From positions 3,165,319-3,229,318 of the forward strand of contig OY811975.1 of NCBI GenBank assembly GCA_963681505.1: a stretch of DNA of 64,000 nt. The letters are read 5' to 3'. The stretch is from Eunapius fragilis. Lineage: Eukaryota; Porifera; Demospongiae; Spongillida; Spongillidae. The notes under the pieces are model-generated. The model was given only the letters and a program-made list of their open reading frames with translations. It was not told where the DNA came from and did not search any database. Positions 9,767-21,826 of this stretch are shown piece after piece (within the stretch, counting starts at the first letter, position 1; each line of letters starts with the position of its first letter). A program made the position numbers and the translations under genes.

Positions 9767-10795
9767 TTACATCATATTACAGATGCAGTTCGATTTTTGC
9801 TCTTTGACGTGATGCTGATACTTTGCCTGGGGCTGCTCATTAATTCCAGCCTGAGCATGCAGTCGTTCCTCCCTGAAAGCAACACTATGTTTTCTCTTCC
9901 CCAGCTTGACTTCATCTTCACTCCTATGATTGTCCACGGCTTTAGGGTCTGCTTCCAGGGGCTGAATCCGAGTAACATAACCCTTTACTTCACTCTCTTC
10001 TCTCTGCTCAGCTTCTGCATTGGCAAGCTTCAGCTTCAGAACCTCGATCTCTGCAGTCAGACAATCTCTCTCTCTCTGTGATTCATCCGAGAGCCTTAAG
10101 AAGGCAGAATGGGCCATTTCCAGATGTTCACTCATATATTCAGAGTAGTGGGATGAAGTGTCTTTACGCCTTACTTTGGCTAGGCATCCAGCATCCTTAT
10201 ATTTGCAGTCCACCAGAGACATGGGACATTTTGTTAGGTGTTTCTTCAGAGATGCACGTTTAACCTTTTTGGCCCCACAGCCTTTCGGACACGGGACTGG
10301 ATACTTGGGACACACGGGAATATGATCTCTAACCACGTCGGCGTACATTCCGGTAAACGTGTTGCAGTACTGGCACTGATAAGGCCTACGTTCGCATTCC
10401 TCATGGTGCCTGGGGAGAAGTGGCATCAAGAGACGATTGCCACAGCCAAACTTACAGGGAAACGTGGCGGTACACTGACCGGAAGCGGGATCAAGATGGC
10501 GCTCTACTTCACCTAGTTCCCCTATCCACGGGCAGCCGTTCGATTGTTGTGGACAATGAAGCTTTAGGGCGTGGATCTTTCGAAGAAAGTACTTGTCCAG
10601 TACGGTTGTAAATTTGGGGGTCTTACACAGAGGGCACTCCATGGACCTGGAGGTAACTCTTTGTACGCAGATTTGACAGAAGTGATTCCCGCAGCATTCT
10701 GTCTGGTGGGGATCACGTAACACCAGAAGACAAATAGGGCAGCAATGTTCATTATCCGGTTGCTCTAGAAAACTATAGTCGTACCCCGACGCCAT
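9767..10795 (-). CDS. RING plus TRAF-type zinc finger protein, copy B
   Basis: Predicted 342-residue paralogue of the gene at 6833-7909, in the second duplication copy and the same orientation. The RING, TRAF-type fingers and coiled coil are nearly identical in sequence. Differences are a two-residue insertion before the last RING cysteine pair (TSRSMECPLC against TSMECPLC) and a shorter, more divergent tail after the coiled coil. No MATH domain. The start at 10793-10795 matches copy A. The frame stays open to 11071 (92 more residues), but that extension is not shared with copy A and contains a donor-like site (cag/gtaagt near 10850), so it is probably 5' UTR or intron. Both copies keep open frames, suggesting both are or were recently functional. 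Confidence 0.8.
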   Translation of the reverse strand: MASGYDYSFLEQPDNEHCCPICLLVLRDPHQTECCGNHFCQICVQRVTSRSMECPLCKTPKFTTVLDKYFLRKIHALKLHCPQQSNGCPWIGELGEVERHLDPASGQCTATFPCKFGCGNRLLMPLLPRHHEECERRPYQCQYCNTFTGMYADVVRDHIPVCPKYPVPCPKGCGAKKVKRASLKKHLTKCPMSLVDCKYKDAGCLAKVRRKDTSSHYSEYMSEHLEMAHSAFLRLSDESQRERDCLTAEIEVLKLKLANAEAEQREESEVKGYVTRIQPLEADPKAVDNHRSEDEVKLGKRKHSVAFREERLHAQAGINEQPQAKYQHHVKEQKSNCICNMM

Positions 10796-11100
10796 GATGG
10801 GCCGCAACTTCCAATTTTTGGAACATACCTGTACCGTATACGTACTTACCTGTAACAGATTTGATTGCAACTCTGTACCATAAGCGCAAACCCGGCCCGT
10901 ACCATGTTTATAGTATCGTGTTATTGGCCATGCAATGTTGAAAGGACAATATGTTCTTCTTTCAACACATGAAGCTTGTGGTAGTAAATTACTGCACTCA
11001 TTCACGTGAGATACAGGTCTCCATGTTGCAGAAAGGGTGTTACCTAATTCCAGCAATGGATAGTGAGTCATAGAGATTCAAAAAGGGCTAGTTACGGTCA

Positions 11101-11879
11101 TCAAGAGAGATGCGGGTGGTATAATTCCCTGAGTAGTATTGCGCTAGCAGGCTATAGGAATAATGAAAATAACAATCTGCAAGAAGACGATGCTTCAGTT
11201 TGATCTCATGCATGCGCAATGTCACAAGTACTCTTTCCACACGAAGGACACAATAAAAGACCTACATGTGCCAGAGGGTACATGTCTGGTTGATAAATAG
11301 TCCCTACATGAGTAATGGCGCATATAGTTAACTGGTGGCAATTTTAAAAAAATCAACACCCCTGTGTATCATCAAAGTCCTATAGGCCACTCCACCCATT
11401 CTCAGCCACGTACATAGACCAGGTCACGCTGTCTCCACATCAGTTGAAGCAAATATGCACAGGAAGGGCATTGAGCAAAAATGCTTATGTGAGCCTATCT
11501 GTATGGTTGAGCCGGCTGGTTTAATTAAAAGCAATAGTATACTAAGCAAGAAAATAATATCCTCTGAAGGGCTTATTTGAGTCTCTGCTCCATAACTTTG
11601 CAAGTTACATATTGTCAGAACCATTTACATGTACATGATGTCATGAGGTTGCATCCGAAGCTCTGTGGGTGTGGCAGCAGGCAAACGGACTGGACATTTT
11701 GAATGACACACAACAAAATTGTAACTATATATGAAATGGCTACTCAAATAATTGGCCCAGAACAACTACAATCATGAAATGTGATGGTAGCCTGGCTTGC
11801 TGCCTGCCTTAACACCCCCACATGTGTAACAACAAACAAACTAATAGTTTAGATATAGTTCATTCCTGTAGCCTATTCG
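11101..11879. other. Intergenic stretch 3' of the BCAT gene
   Basis: Nothing gene-like is visible. It separates the RING/TRAF copy B gene from the 3' end of BCAT, both transcribed from the minus strand. Confidence 0.4.
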
Positions 11880-13890
11880 TCAGTTTAAGACGACAGACCA
11901 CTCATGAGGGACACGACCATACTGTGGAAAGAAAAAAAAGTACAGTAATCGTCAAACCATACACAAAACACAACAGCAGTATCCCCGTAAGCAACAGCAA
12001 CCTTTCCCGTGTTACATATTGTCTTATCCGAGAACCACACTGGTCCCTAAATAAATTCTGGTCGTGCTAAATGTCCAAGGTAGGTTTCAGTACATACACA
12101 CCTGAATATCAGTTAGCTCTTTGAAAAATCTGCTTGCTACTACAGCACCAGTCTCCATGGTAGGGATCTGTATGTTCTATAGAACAGGTACACGTCCACA
12201 GGTTAGTACTAGCATTGGGGTGTGCACTGTATGAAGAAACCGTACCTCATCTTGGAAGAGAATTCTGTTGATGGGACAGACAACCGAGGCTGTTCCTGCA
12301 CCAAACATCTCCTTCAACTACATCAGGATGGGGAGGAGGGGGGGAGGGAGGGGAAGGTGCTGAATGACCAAGGTTGGAAGACACATGAAATGGCGCAATG
12401 TAGATTGAGTTGCTCAACCTGTACACATATGGTCTACATCTATCGCATGTGCTGTAAGGTCACACTCCGATTTCGGGCCAAACTCCAAAGGACCTGAACA
12501 ACGTGCATGCACCGTCAAATATAAAAGGGATGTTAAACTGGCAGAACGTGAGTAAATTTATTATCTGTACACTGCTGTAGACAATAGTACCCCGGGAGGA
12601 CACCTGGTACATTAGACATTAAAAAATTGGCTACATCAGGATCCTCTGAAATAAAACTGTAGCACGGGGAAATCATTCAGACACACCCAGCAAATGGGAC
12701 AGGGTACATATGACATACAGCATATAAACAATGTGTGGCAGTTTGTTGTGGTGCACACCTCACATCCTTCACCCCCCCCCTCCCCCTCCCCCACACATTA
12801 CACCTCCTTGACTCACCCTTCTGTCTTTTACAGCTTTTATTACGTCCTTCATGGTGATGTTCCTTTCGACCACCTTGTGTGTACCCTACACAGGGGTGTA
12901 AAAAAAATTCTAAACGCATCTTCAGACATCCATATGCGTGGTCCATGCTGACAGAGCTAAGACAACTTACCCATGATTTCCCCAACTCCAACAGAGATTT
13001 CCTGGTCACACCGGGAAGAATGGACCCAAGGAGAGGAGGCGTGGCAATCTCCGGTTCTGATATGGGGATATCAAAACACATGTAGCTGTGTGTGCATATG
13101 TGTGTTGACATCCCATCATGCTGGGTTATACATGCACCCGAAGTCTTATTATATATAATAGTCCCACAGACCTGCTTCATAAAACCACCAGCCGACACCA
13201 AATTAAACAGAGTTAAACACAATCCCTACTGATGAGCTGATGAGATCAGGAAGTATGCCCCCAATAAAAGGATTTAGAATCACAAATTGGCACCTGCAAG
13301 GAAGTTGATCATCCTACTAAGAAAGGATCTACCAGACGGCGGAAGATTTCTTTTTTTTTTTTTTGCGTTGAATATAGTGTACTTGACCCTTTAGACCAAG
13401 GACAGCCCCCCCACCCCCCAGATGATTAGGGTATATCTCTCCGCTATCCGAAGCTGCTGTCTCTCTGGGACTTCCACCTTCACGGGAAGCCTGTGTACAT
13501 GTAAATGTTGCGGCTTGGACTCACACTCCCAAAGCCCCAGGGTTGGGAGGTTCAAAGCATACTGGCACTTCGATTGTACATGTACCAAATGCAGTGTCAT
13601 CTTTAAAGTACAAATACAGCCAGTGCCCCTCACATGGTACAGGAAGTGTCCTCACAAATGGTACAGCCAGTGCCCTCACAAATGGTACAGCCAGTGCCCT
13701 CACAAATGGTACCCTACTTCACACACTCACCTCCTTGCTCATTGATCCAGTGAAAGAACACATTCATCGTTCCCACCTCTGTAACCTGATGGAGGCAACA
13801 TAGCAAGTAAAGGAGGAGCATTAGGGGTGGGGTGGGGGGGGGGGGCTATCACAGTACACACACCTATAAATACACACACACACGTACACA

Positions 13891-13956
<66 letters not shown>

Positions 13957-16900
13957 ACTGATCCATAATGATGCCACAACATCGATGGAAAACAGAACAC
14001 AGGCATGTACGTGATTGTAGCACCACCAAATGTATTAAGGACGAAGACATCGCAGGAACGGATATTGACATACATGTATAGACGTACACAAAATCATGTA
14101 CATGCACGTGCATCATACAAACATAGTTTTATTTGCACACCACAACAGACGGTCAAACATGTACATGCATATGAAATACAGCAAAAGCAATTTGTGGGGG
14201 TGGGTGGTGGGGGTGATGGTGGCCACATTCAGGTTCCAAGCTATTATTCCCATACTGCACATCAAAATGTTATTGCATCACCCTGATCAGGATGTGGTTG
14301 GCACTGGAACCTTGCCAGTTCACCAATGTGGCAACCCCATGTGACGTGTACATAAACCACCATAGCCTGCTTTAAAGCTGCACACATATGCAGGTGGTGA
14401 CCACACAATACAGGCCCCAATCCTATAGCAAATGCTGAATTTGAAAAAAAAAAAAAAAAGCTCTTAACTTTCAGCATTGACTCCCCCAGAGATGGCAGTG
14501 GTCCATAAAGACAGGCCCACCTGGTTACACCAAGAACAAATGCGAGAACACTTGTACTCCCTATATGCACACTACAACAATGCACATTTTTGGATCACCA
14601 CTAGTGGTGACGGTGTAGTTGGGGGAGAGAGATGCTTGTACTGGAATACCCTACATGTACGCCCCCAAACTGTTCCCCTTACTGACTTGAGGCATAAATT
14701 ATTATAAGGATGTATCTAGCCCCCAACCCCCACCAACAAAACCAGTTATGGCATGAATTACAATGTATGTTGCCGATATCACCAGGACGACATGACCACA
14801 ACGCACATACACAATGCACTTGCCTGCCTGTCCTCCCCAAGTAGCCACAACACCTGGTTGCATCCCTTTGCCTCTGCCACCTTCTGCACCCGAATGGTGG
14901 GGCCATAGTTGCTACATGAGGGAACGAGGGCAAAAAACGACACTCAGGTCTTGAACCATTAAAGCCCGTATCTGCAAAGGGTGCAACGTCACTGCATGTA
15001 TCTGTACATCAGCCACATGGGACAATATATTATGTACATTTGTGTACACGAATACACATGTACCAGGAGGGGACTGGCTTAACACCAAGAGAGGACAGGT
15101 GTAGCACCAAGAGAGAACTGGTTTAGCACTAAGAGGAGACTGTTTTAGCACCAGGAGGGTACTAGCTTAGCACCAAGAGGGGACTGGTTTAGAATTGCCA
15201 AAGGTGGGTTGGCTTAGCATCACAGTACAATACATGCAAACTAAACACAACACAAACATCCAAATAGCAGTAACACCCTGGTCAACATGCAACACACTGA
15301 CATGCACACAGTAGCAACACATAAATGTTTGATCTGAGGCACATAAACGTCAACATACCCTCCGACCTTGGTATCGCCGACACCCCCAGGCCACGCCCTG
15401 ATGTACTTGGGATCAGCATAGAGGGAGACGGGAGAAAACACACTGCTGGGGTCATCTTTCCCCTTCTTGAAGTAAGGACCCACTGGACACATGATGCAGT
15501 ACAGGAGAGCACTCTGGCTGGCACTGACACCAATGAACGGCTGAGGGGTTAAAATGAGGTGTGGTATGATTGTTGCCAAGGCAACAGAATACAAAGGGCA
15601 GGGGAGGAGAGCACTCTGCCCGACACAAAAAAACAGCTAAGGGGTTAAATGAGGTGGTGGGGTGATTGTTGCCAAGGCAACACAACACAAAGAGCAGGGG
15701 AGGAGAGTGACATGCAAGGGGGAGGGGGGAAGGACTGGGGGGAGTAATGTGTACACATGTACAACACAGGAGGTTGAGGATTGGAGAATAAAGTATATGC
15801 CAACGTGTCAACCATCTCCAAACTGGTACTTAGGTTACCCCATAGTTCTCATGTACACATGATGACCCCATAATTCTCATGTACACATGATGGTCCCCAT
15901 AGTTCTCATGTACACATGATGGCCCCATAGTTCTCATGTACACATGATGGCCCCATAGTTCTCATGTACACATGATGGTCCCCATAGTTCTCATGTACAC
16001 ATGATGGCCCCATAGTTCTCATGTACACATGATGGTCCCCATAGTTCTCATGTACACATGATGGTCCCCATAGTTCTCATGTACACATGATGGTCCCCAT
16101 AGTTCTCATGTACACATGATGGCCCCCATAGTTCTCATGTACACATGATGGCCCCATAGTTCTCATGTACACATGATGGCCCCATAGTTCTCATGTACAC
16201 ATGATGGCCCCATAGTTCTCATGTACACATGATGGCCCCATAGTTCTCATGTACACATGATGGCCCCCATAGTTCTCATGTACACATGATGGTCCCCATA
16301 GTTCTCATGTACACATGATGGCCCCATAGTTCTCATGTACACATGATGGCCCCATAGTTCTCATGTACACATGATGGTCCCCATAGTTCTCATGTACACA
16401 TGATGGCCCCATAATTCTCATGTACACATGATGGTCCCCATAGTTCTCATGTACACATGATGGTCCCCATAGTTCTCATGTACACATGATGGTCCCCATA
16501 GTTCTCATGTACACATGATGGCCCCCATAGTTCTCATGTACACATGATGGCCCCATAGTTCTCATGTACACATGATGGCCCCATAGTTCTCATGTACACA
16601 TGATGGCCCCATAGTTCTCATGTACACATGATGGCCCCATAGTTCTCATGTACACATGATGGTCCCCATAGTTCTCATGTACACATGATGGTCCCCATAG
16701 TTCTCATGTACACATGATGGTCCCCATAGTTCTCATGTACACATGATGGCCCCATAGTTCTCATGTACACATGATGGCCCCATAGTTCTCATGTACACAT
16801 GATGGCCCCATAGTTCTCATGTACACATGATGGTCCCCATAGTTCTCATGTACACATGATGGTCCCCATAGTTCTCATGAACACATGATGGCCCCATAGT

Positions 16901-19900
16901 TCTCATGTACACATGATGGCCCCATAGTTCTCATGTACACATGATGGTCCCCATAGTTCTCATGTACACATGATGGCCCCATAGTTCTCATGTACACATG
17001 ATGGTCCCCATAGTTCTCATGTACACATGATGGCCCCCATAGTTCTCATGTACACATGATGGCCCCATAGTTCTCATGTACACATGATGGCCCCATAGTT
17101 CTCATGTACACATGATGACCCCCATAGTTCTCATGTACACATGATGGCCCCATAGTTCTCATGTACACATGATGGCCCCATAGTTCACATGTACACATGA
17201 TGGTCCCATAGTTCTCATGTACACATGATGGCCCCCATAGTTCTCATGTACACATGATGACCCCATAGTTCTCATGTACACATGATGGCCCCATAGTTCT
17301 CATGTACACATGATGGCCCCATAGTTCTCATGTACACATGATGACCCCCATAGTTCTCATGTACACATGATGGCCCCATAGTTCTCATGTACACATGATG
17401 GCCCCATAGTTCACATGTACACATGATGGTCCCATAGTTCTCATGTACACATGATGGCCCCCATAGTTCTCATGTACACATGATGACCCCATAGTTCTCA
17501 TGTACACATGATGGTCCCCATAGTTCTCACGTACACATGATGGCCCCATAGTTCTCATGTACACATGATGGTCCCATAGTTCTCATGTACACATGATGGC
17601 CCCATAGTTCTCATGTACACATGATGGCCCCATAGTTCTCATGTACACATGATGGTCCCCATAGTTCTCATGTACACATGATGGCCCCATAGTTCTCATG
17701 TACACATGATGGTCCCCATAGTTCTCATGAACACATGATGGCCCCATAGTTCTCATGTACACATGATGGCCCCCATAGTTCTCATGAACACATGATGGTA
17801 CCATAGTTCTCATGTACACATGATGGTCCCCATAGTTCTCATGAACACATGATGGCCCCATAGTTCTCATGTACACATGATGGCCCCATAGTTCTCATGT
17901 ACACATGATGGTCCCCATAGTTCTCATGTACACATGATGGTCCCATAGTTCTCATGTACACATGATGGCCCCATAGTTCTCATGTACACATGATGGCCCC
18001 ATAGTTCTCATGTACACATGATGGCCCCATAGTTCTCATGTACACATGATGGCCCCATAGTTCTCATGTACACATGATGGTCCCCATAGTTCTCATGTAC
18101 ACATGATGGCCCCATAGTTCTCATGTACACATGATGGCTCCAAATATACCACACCGCAAAGCTTTGCAACGATTGAGAGGTTTCATACGTTCTATAAAGT
18201 AGTACCAAACATGTACAAGGCCATACATGCATATGTAAACGATCAAATTTACCAGTACACCAGTGACTCACACACACCCTTGGCCCCACCCCTCACACAC
18301 CATTCCTTTCCTCCTATGGCTCAAATCCCACCCCCAAGCTCCACCCCCCCTTTCCCTAGTCACCTGGGTGCCGATGAAAGTGGGCCTGATGTACAGAGAG
18401 CAGTCCTTGGCCTTAGGTACCCAATCCTTATCCAGACGTACCAGGTCCTTGATACACTCAAGAAACTCCGCCCCATCAAACTCCTGCAAGGTACAGAGGC
18501 ACACGTTGAATAAAGGCTGTAGATGAAATACAGCTTTTACCACACCCACAGCCGCGACAGGTGGCACAAATGAATGCTATAACACATGAGCATCAAAATG
18601 TAAATATCAACAATGTCAGCATCAATGCCACGCCCCCAACACGTGATGTCACAGCACACTGGATGCCTCACACGCACATAACGGGGCATACCATAAGAAC
18701 CCCCACATAACGGGGCATACCATAAGGACCCCCACATAACGGGGCATACCATAAGGACCCCCACATAACGGGGCATACCATAAGGACCCCCACATAACGG
18801 GGCATACCATAAGGACCCCCACATAACGGGGCATACCATAAGGACCCCCACATAACGGGGCATACCATAAGGACCCCCACATAACGGGGCATACCATAAG
18901 GACCCCCACATAACGGGGCATACCATAAGGACCCCCACATAACGGGGCATACCATAAGGACCCCCACATAACGGGGCATACCATAAGGACCCCCACATAA
19001 CGGGGCATACCATAAGGACCCCCACATAACGGGGCATACCATAAGGACCCCCACATAACGGGGCATACCATAAGGACCCCCACATAACGGGGCATACCAT
19101 AAGGACCCCCATATAACGGGGCATACCATAAGGACCCCCACATAACGGGGCATACCATAAGGACCCCCACATAACGGGGCATACCATAAGGACCCCCACA
19201 TAACGGGGCATACCATAAGGACCCCCACATAACGGGGCATACCATAGATAAGGACCCCCACATAACGGGGCATACCATAAGGACCCCCACATAACGGGGC
19301 ATACCATAAGAACCCCCACATAACGGGGCATACCATAAGGACCCCCACATAACGGGGCATACCATAAGGACCCCCACATAACGGGGCATACCATAAGGAC
19401 CCCCACATAACGGGGCATACCATAAGGACCCCCACATAACGGGGCATACCATAAGGACCCCCACATAACGAGGCATACCATAAGGACCCCCACATAACGG
19501 GGCATACCATAAGGACCCCCACATAACGGGGCATACCATAAGGACCCCCACATAACGGGGCATACCATAAGGACCCCCACATAACGGGGCATACCATAAG
19601 GACCCCCACATAACGGGGCATACCATAAGGACCCCCACATAACGGGGCATACCATAAGGACCCCCCAAAATCATCCCTAACACAGACAATACACACGTGA
19701 AAGTCCCCCCCCCCCCCCCCCCCCCCACACACACAACCCAGCAAAAAACATTCTTATACATAGAGACTGTTTTTATTTCTTCCAATGATTATTTATTTAA
19801 TTATGCCACGAACCACACACTGACACAGATGTTACCTTTCACATGTACATCAGAGTACAATCATTCTTTCTATCATACAAAGTGTAAAGCCTTTGGACTG

Positions 19901-21317
19901 CTACATGGTTACACAGTAGGCGTGGAGCAGTGTAACTTCAATACATGATGAGCATTCAGGGAGAGGTTTACACTTTGTATGATCTAGGTGAATTATTATA
20001 TTAAATATAACGTTTGGTGCATGGCAAAAAGTAATAAGCTAACAAGTTGAAGTGAAACCTTACAAGAATTATTTTCAAACAACTTATAACACCTCCTCCT
20101 ACAACATCTCTAGGTCATCTGCTTGCTACAAGAGCAAGCTACACAGCTGCATGGTTCACTTAGTCATAACAACATAGTGGAGATCTACCCCCAACCACAA
20201 CAAAGGGACACAATGTCTGTTGAACTTTTGACCTTTATGCAACCTATCCACATGAATATTGGCAGGAGTTAACATAGTGGTGGGGAGGAGGTGTTTTTCC
20301 TCCTCCCTTCTTGCCCACTGGGTCCTCCTCCCCCTCCTTGCTCACAGGTCCCTCCTTGTCCCTCCCCCCCCTCCCTCCTTCCTCACAGGTCCCTTCTCCC
20401 CTTCCTTGCTCACAGGTCCCTCCTTGTCCCTCCCCCCCCCCCCTCCTTGCTTACAGGTCCCTTCTCTCCCTCCTTCCTCACAGGTCCCTCCTTGCCCACA
20501 GGGTCCCTCCTCCCCCCTCCTTCCTCACAGGTCCCTCCTCCCCCTCCTTCCTCAAAGGTCCCCTCTCCTGCTCCTTGCTCACAGGTCCCTCCTCCCTCCT
20601 CCTTGCCCACAGGGTCCCTCCCCCACCCTCCTTCCTCACAGGTCCCTCCTCCCTCCTCCTTGCCCACAGGGTCCCTCCCCCACCCTCCTTCCTCACAGGT
20701 CCCTCCTCCCCCCTCCTTGCTCACAGGTAAGCTGCAGGCTGCTCCAGACTTGCTCAGCCTCTTCATGTTCTCCATAGGTCTGAACATCCTGATCTTGCCA
20801 TCGGCACCATTGTATGCCTTCATCCCTTCAAAGCACTGATGTGAGATGGGAGAGACAGACATAAGGTACACTGCAGCAGGAGCACAGTACAGGGAAGGGG
20901 GGCGTTAAATGGGATGCAGGAGGTGCAATACAAACAGCAAAGGGTGAGGAGCCACCCTGAACTGAAGTGAGTAATAAGGAGCAGAGGGAACAGGTGAGAG
21001 AAAAGGAGGAGTTTCATGTACAAAATGGGGGAGAAACCCATGGGAGATAATGGGAGGAGCTCGTGGGTCAGTGTATCCCCCCCCCACCCTCCTCCTCCAT
21101 TGTACACACACTGCACCTCTGTGCCGTAATGAAGCACGCTGCAAGCTGGAGACAGGGACAGGTTTCCGTAAGGCGTGATCCTGGGAGTGTCCCACCCGTG
21201 CTCCACGGACCACTTCACCTGCAGCATGTGGTCAGTGAAGGTCTTTCCAAACACAAGCGTGTCCGGATCAGGCTTTGGCCTGTAATTGTCAGTCAGGGTG
21301 ACGTTGATTCCTTTGTG
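11880..21317 (-). CDS. BCAT: Branched-chain amino acid aminotransferase, 11 exons, first coding exon unresolved
   Basis: PLP enzyme that reversibly transaminates leucine, isoleucine and valine with 2-oxoglutarate. Exons in coding order: 21117-21317, 20725-20835, 18364-18483, 15359-15540, 14824-14911, 13731-13785, 12971-13056, 12817-12885, 12246-12317, 12102-12176, 11880-11921. All phases join, giving 366 residues ending in PHEWSVVLN. Family signatures include [35 protein letters not shown], the PLP-lysine segment GDTKVGGNYGP (split by an intron), TEVGTMN, ATPPL...ILPGVTR and IPTMETG. The redox CXXC of vertebrate BCATs reads SVVC here, so the first cysteine is missing. The intron after the 14824-14911 exon has a GC donor (CAG/GCAAGT). 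The N-terminus is incomplete by roughly 20 residues: a 15-nt candidate exon is repeated at 21528-21900, and an ATG at 22362-22364 (MWKKPHSVPPQEVIATFGQ) is a possible start without a convincing donor. Confidence 0.92.
13637..13715. repeat. 24-bp tandem repeat beside a BCAT donor
   Basis: Three to four units of cacaaatggtacagccagtg plus ccct, in the BCAT intron directly 3' of exon 13731-13785. The minus-strand unit includes ttgtgaggg, weakly resembling the adjacent true donor. Confidence 0.7.
13863..13952. repeat. (CA)n microsatellite in a BCAT intron
   Basis: Nearly pure CA repeat, interrupted by two CGTACACA segments at its left end. It generates long spurious open frames. Confidence 0.9.
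15060..15200. repeat. Degenerate tandem repeat in a BCAT intron
   Basis: Five to six diverged units of roughly 25 bp with the core accaagaggggactggttta. No function suggested. Confidence 0.6.
15601..15720 (-). repeat. Decayed duplicate of a BCAT exon start in the adjoining intron
   Basis: The plus-strand series gagagcactctg...gaggggttaaaatgaggt...gattgttgccaaggcaaca appears twice: at about 15505-15592, spanning the first 36 bp of exon 15359-15540 and its acceptor, and again with substitutions at about 15607-15680. The second copy keeps the acceptor-like CAG context but has lost the coding sequence. It is a local tandem duplication of an intron-exon junction. Confidence 0.65.
15836..18138. 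repeat. Large 28/29-bp minisatellite in a BCAT intron
   Basis: About 80 units (estimated from array length over unit length) of ccccatagttctcatgtaca plus catgatgg, alternating between 28 bp and a 29-bp form with an extra T before CCCC. Each unit contains TCATGT/ACATGA, a 6-bp inverted repeat around AC. Variants include catgaacac, atgacccc and ttcacat. It fills most of the intron between exons 18364-18483 and 15359-15540 and is not coding. Confidence 0.95.
18676..19663. repeat. Homogeneous 29-bp minisatellite in the next BCAT intron
   Basis: About 34 near-identical units of acataacggggcataccata plus aggaccccc. Because 29 is not a multiple of 3 and the unit has no stop, all three minus-strand frames stay open for more than 350 codons with a 29-residue period. 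That explains the apparent long proteins here, which I regard as spurious. The array lies in the intron between exons 20725-20835 and 18364-18483. Confidence 0.95.
20325..20727 (-). repeat. Array of donor-like repeats running from a BCAT 5' splice site
   Basis: The true donor of exon 20725-20835 reads CCT/GTGAGCAAGGAGG on the minus strand. Moving into the intron, ACCTGTGAGCAAGGAGG or ACCTGTGAGGAAGGAGG recurs about every 24-30 bp, with a variant CCCTGTGGGCAAGG, for some 400 bp. I count roughly 15 units. The array therefore multiplies the exon-intron junction. On the plus strand it reads as pyrimidine-rich units ending CACAGGTCCCT. Confidence 0.8.
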
Positions 21318-21509
21318 CTGTAAAAGAAAAGGACACACCATGTAAACATGCGGGGAGACATAACACCCAAATAGTCTGTCTGTACACAGACATGGATGTA
21401 CACATGCATATTAGTGTATGTGTGGGTAAATAAGTGCACACCACACACACAACATATTATTTCTATTGTCAGATACTGTATCATTTAGTATACAATCAGT
21501 ATCACACAC

Positions 21510-21732
21510 ACACACAAACCCACTTACAAAGATGTTAGACTGCTACACACACACACACACACATACACACACACACACACACACACAAACCCACTTACAA
21601 AGAAGTTAGACTGCTACACACACACACACACACACACAAACCCACTTACAAAGAAGTTAGACTGCTACACACACACACACACACACACACAAACCCACTT
21701 ACAAAAAAGTTAGACTGCTATACACACACACA

Positions 21733-21766
<34 letters not shown>

Positions 21767-21792
21767 AACCCACTTACAAAGAAGTTAGACTG

Positions 21793-21826
<34 letters not shown>

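Larger units (their letters stand above)
8101..11100. repeat. Tandem segmental duplication, copy 2
   Basis: Second copy of the 4069-8100 unit: the same start, cassette, conserved blocks and RING/TRAF-finger gene in the same orientation. The end is set only roughly, just past the open reading frame extending to 11071. The sequence from 8930 to 9740 is AT-rich with no gene that I can see. Confidence 0.75.

Noticed and set aside
13739..14075. Cys-Val repeat frames
   Set aside because: Translation of the (CA)n microsatellite.
17583..17876. Repetitive 97-residue frame in the 28/29-bp minisatellite
   Set aside because: Product of repeat period; sits inside a BCAT intron.
15836..18138. CRISPR-like array of 28-bp repeats
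   Set aside because: There are no unique spacers between repeats, and the context is a eukaryotic intron.
18537..19785. Three overlapping minus-strand open frames of 358-378 codons
   Set aside because: They are the three frames of one 29-bp tandem repeat without stops; the 29-residue period and identical composition show they are by-products.
20259..20871. Proline/serine-rich and glycine-rich frames
   Set aside because: Arise from the donor-derived repeat array; the real coding exon is 20725-20835 on the minus strand.
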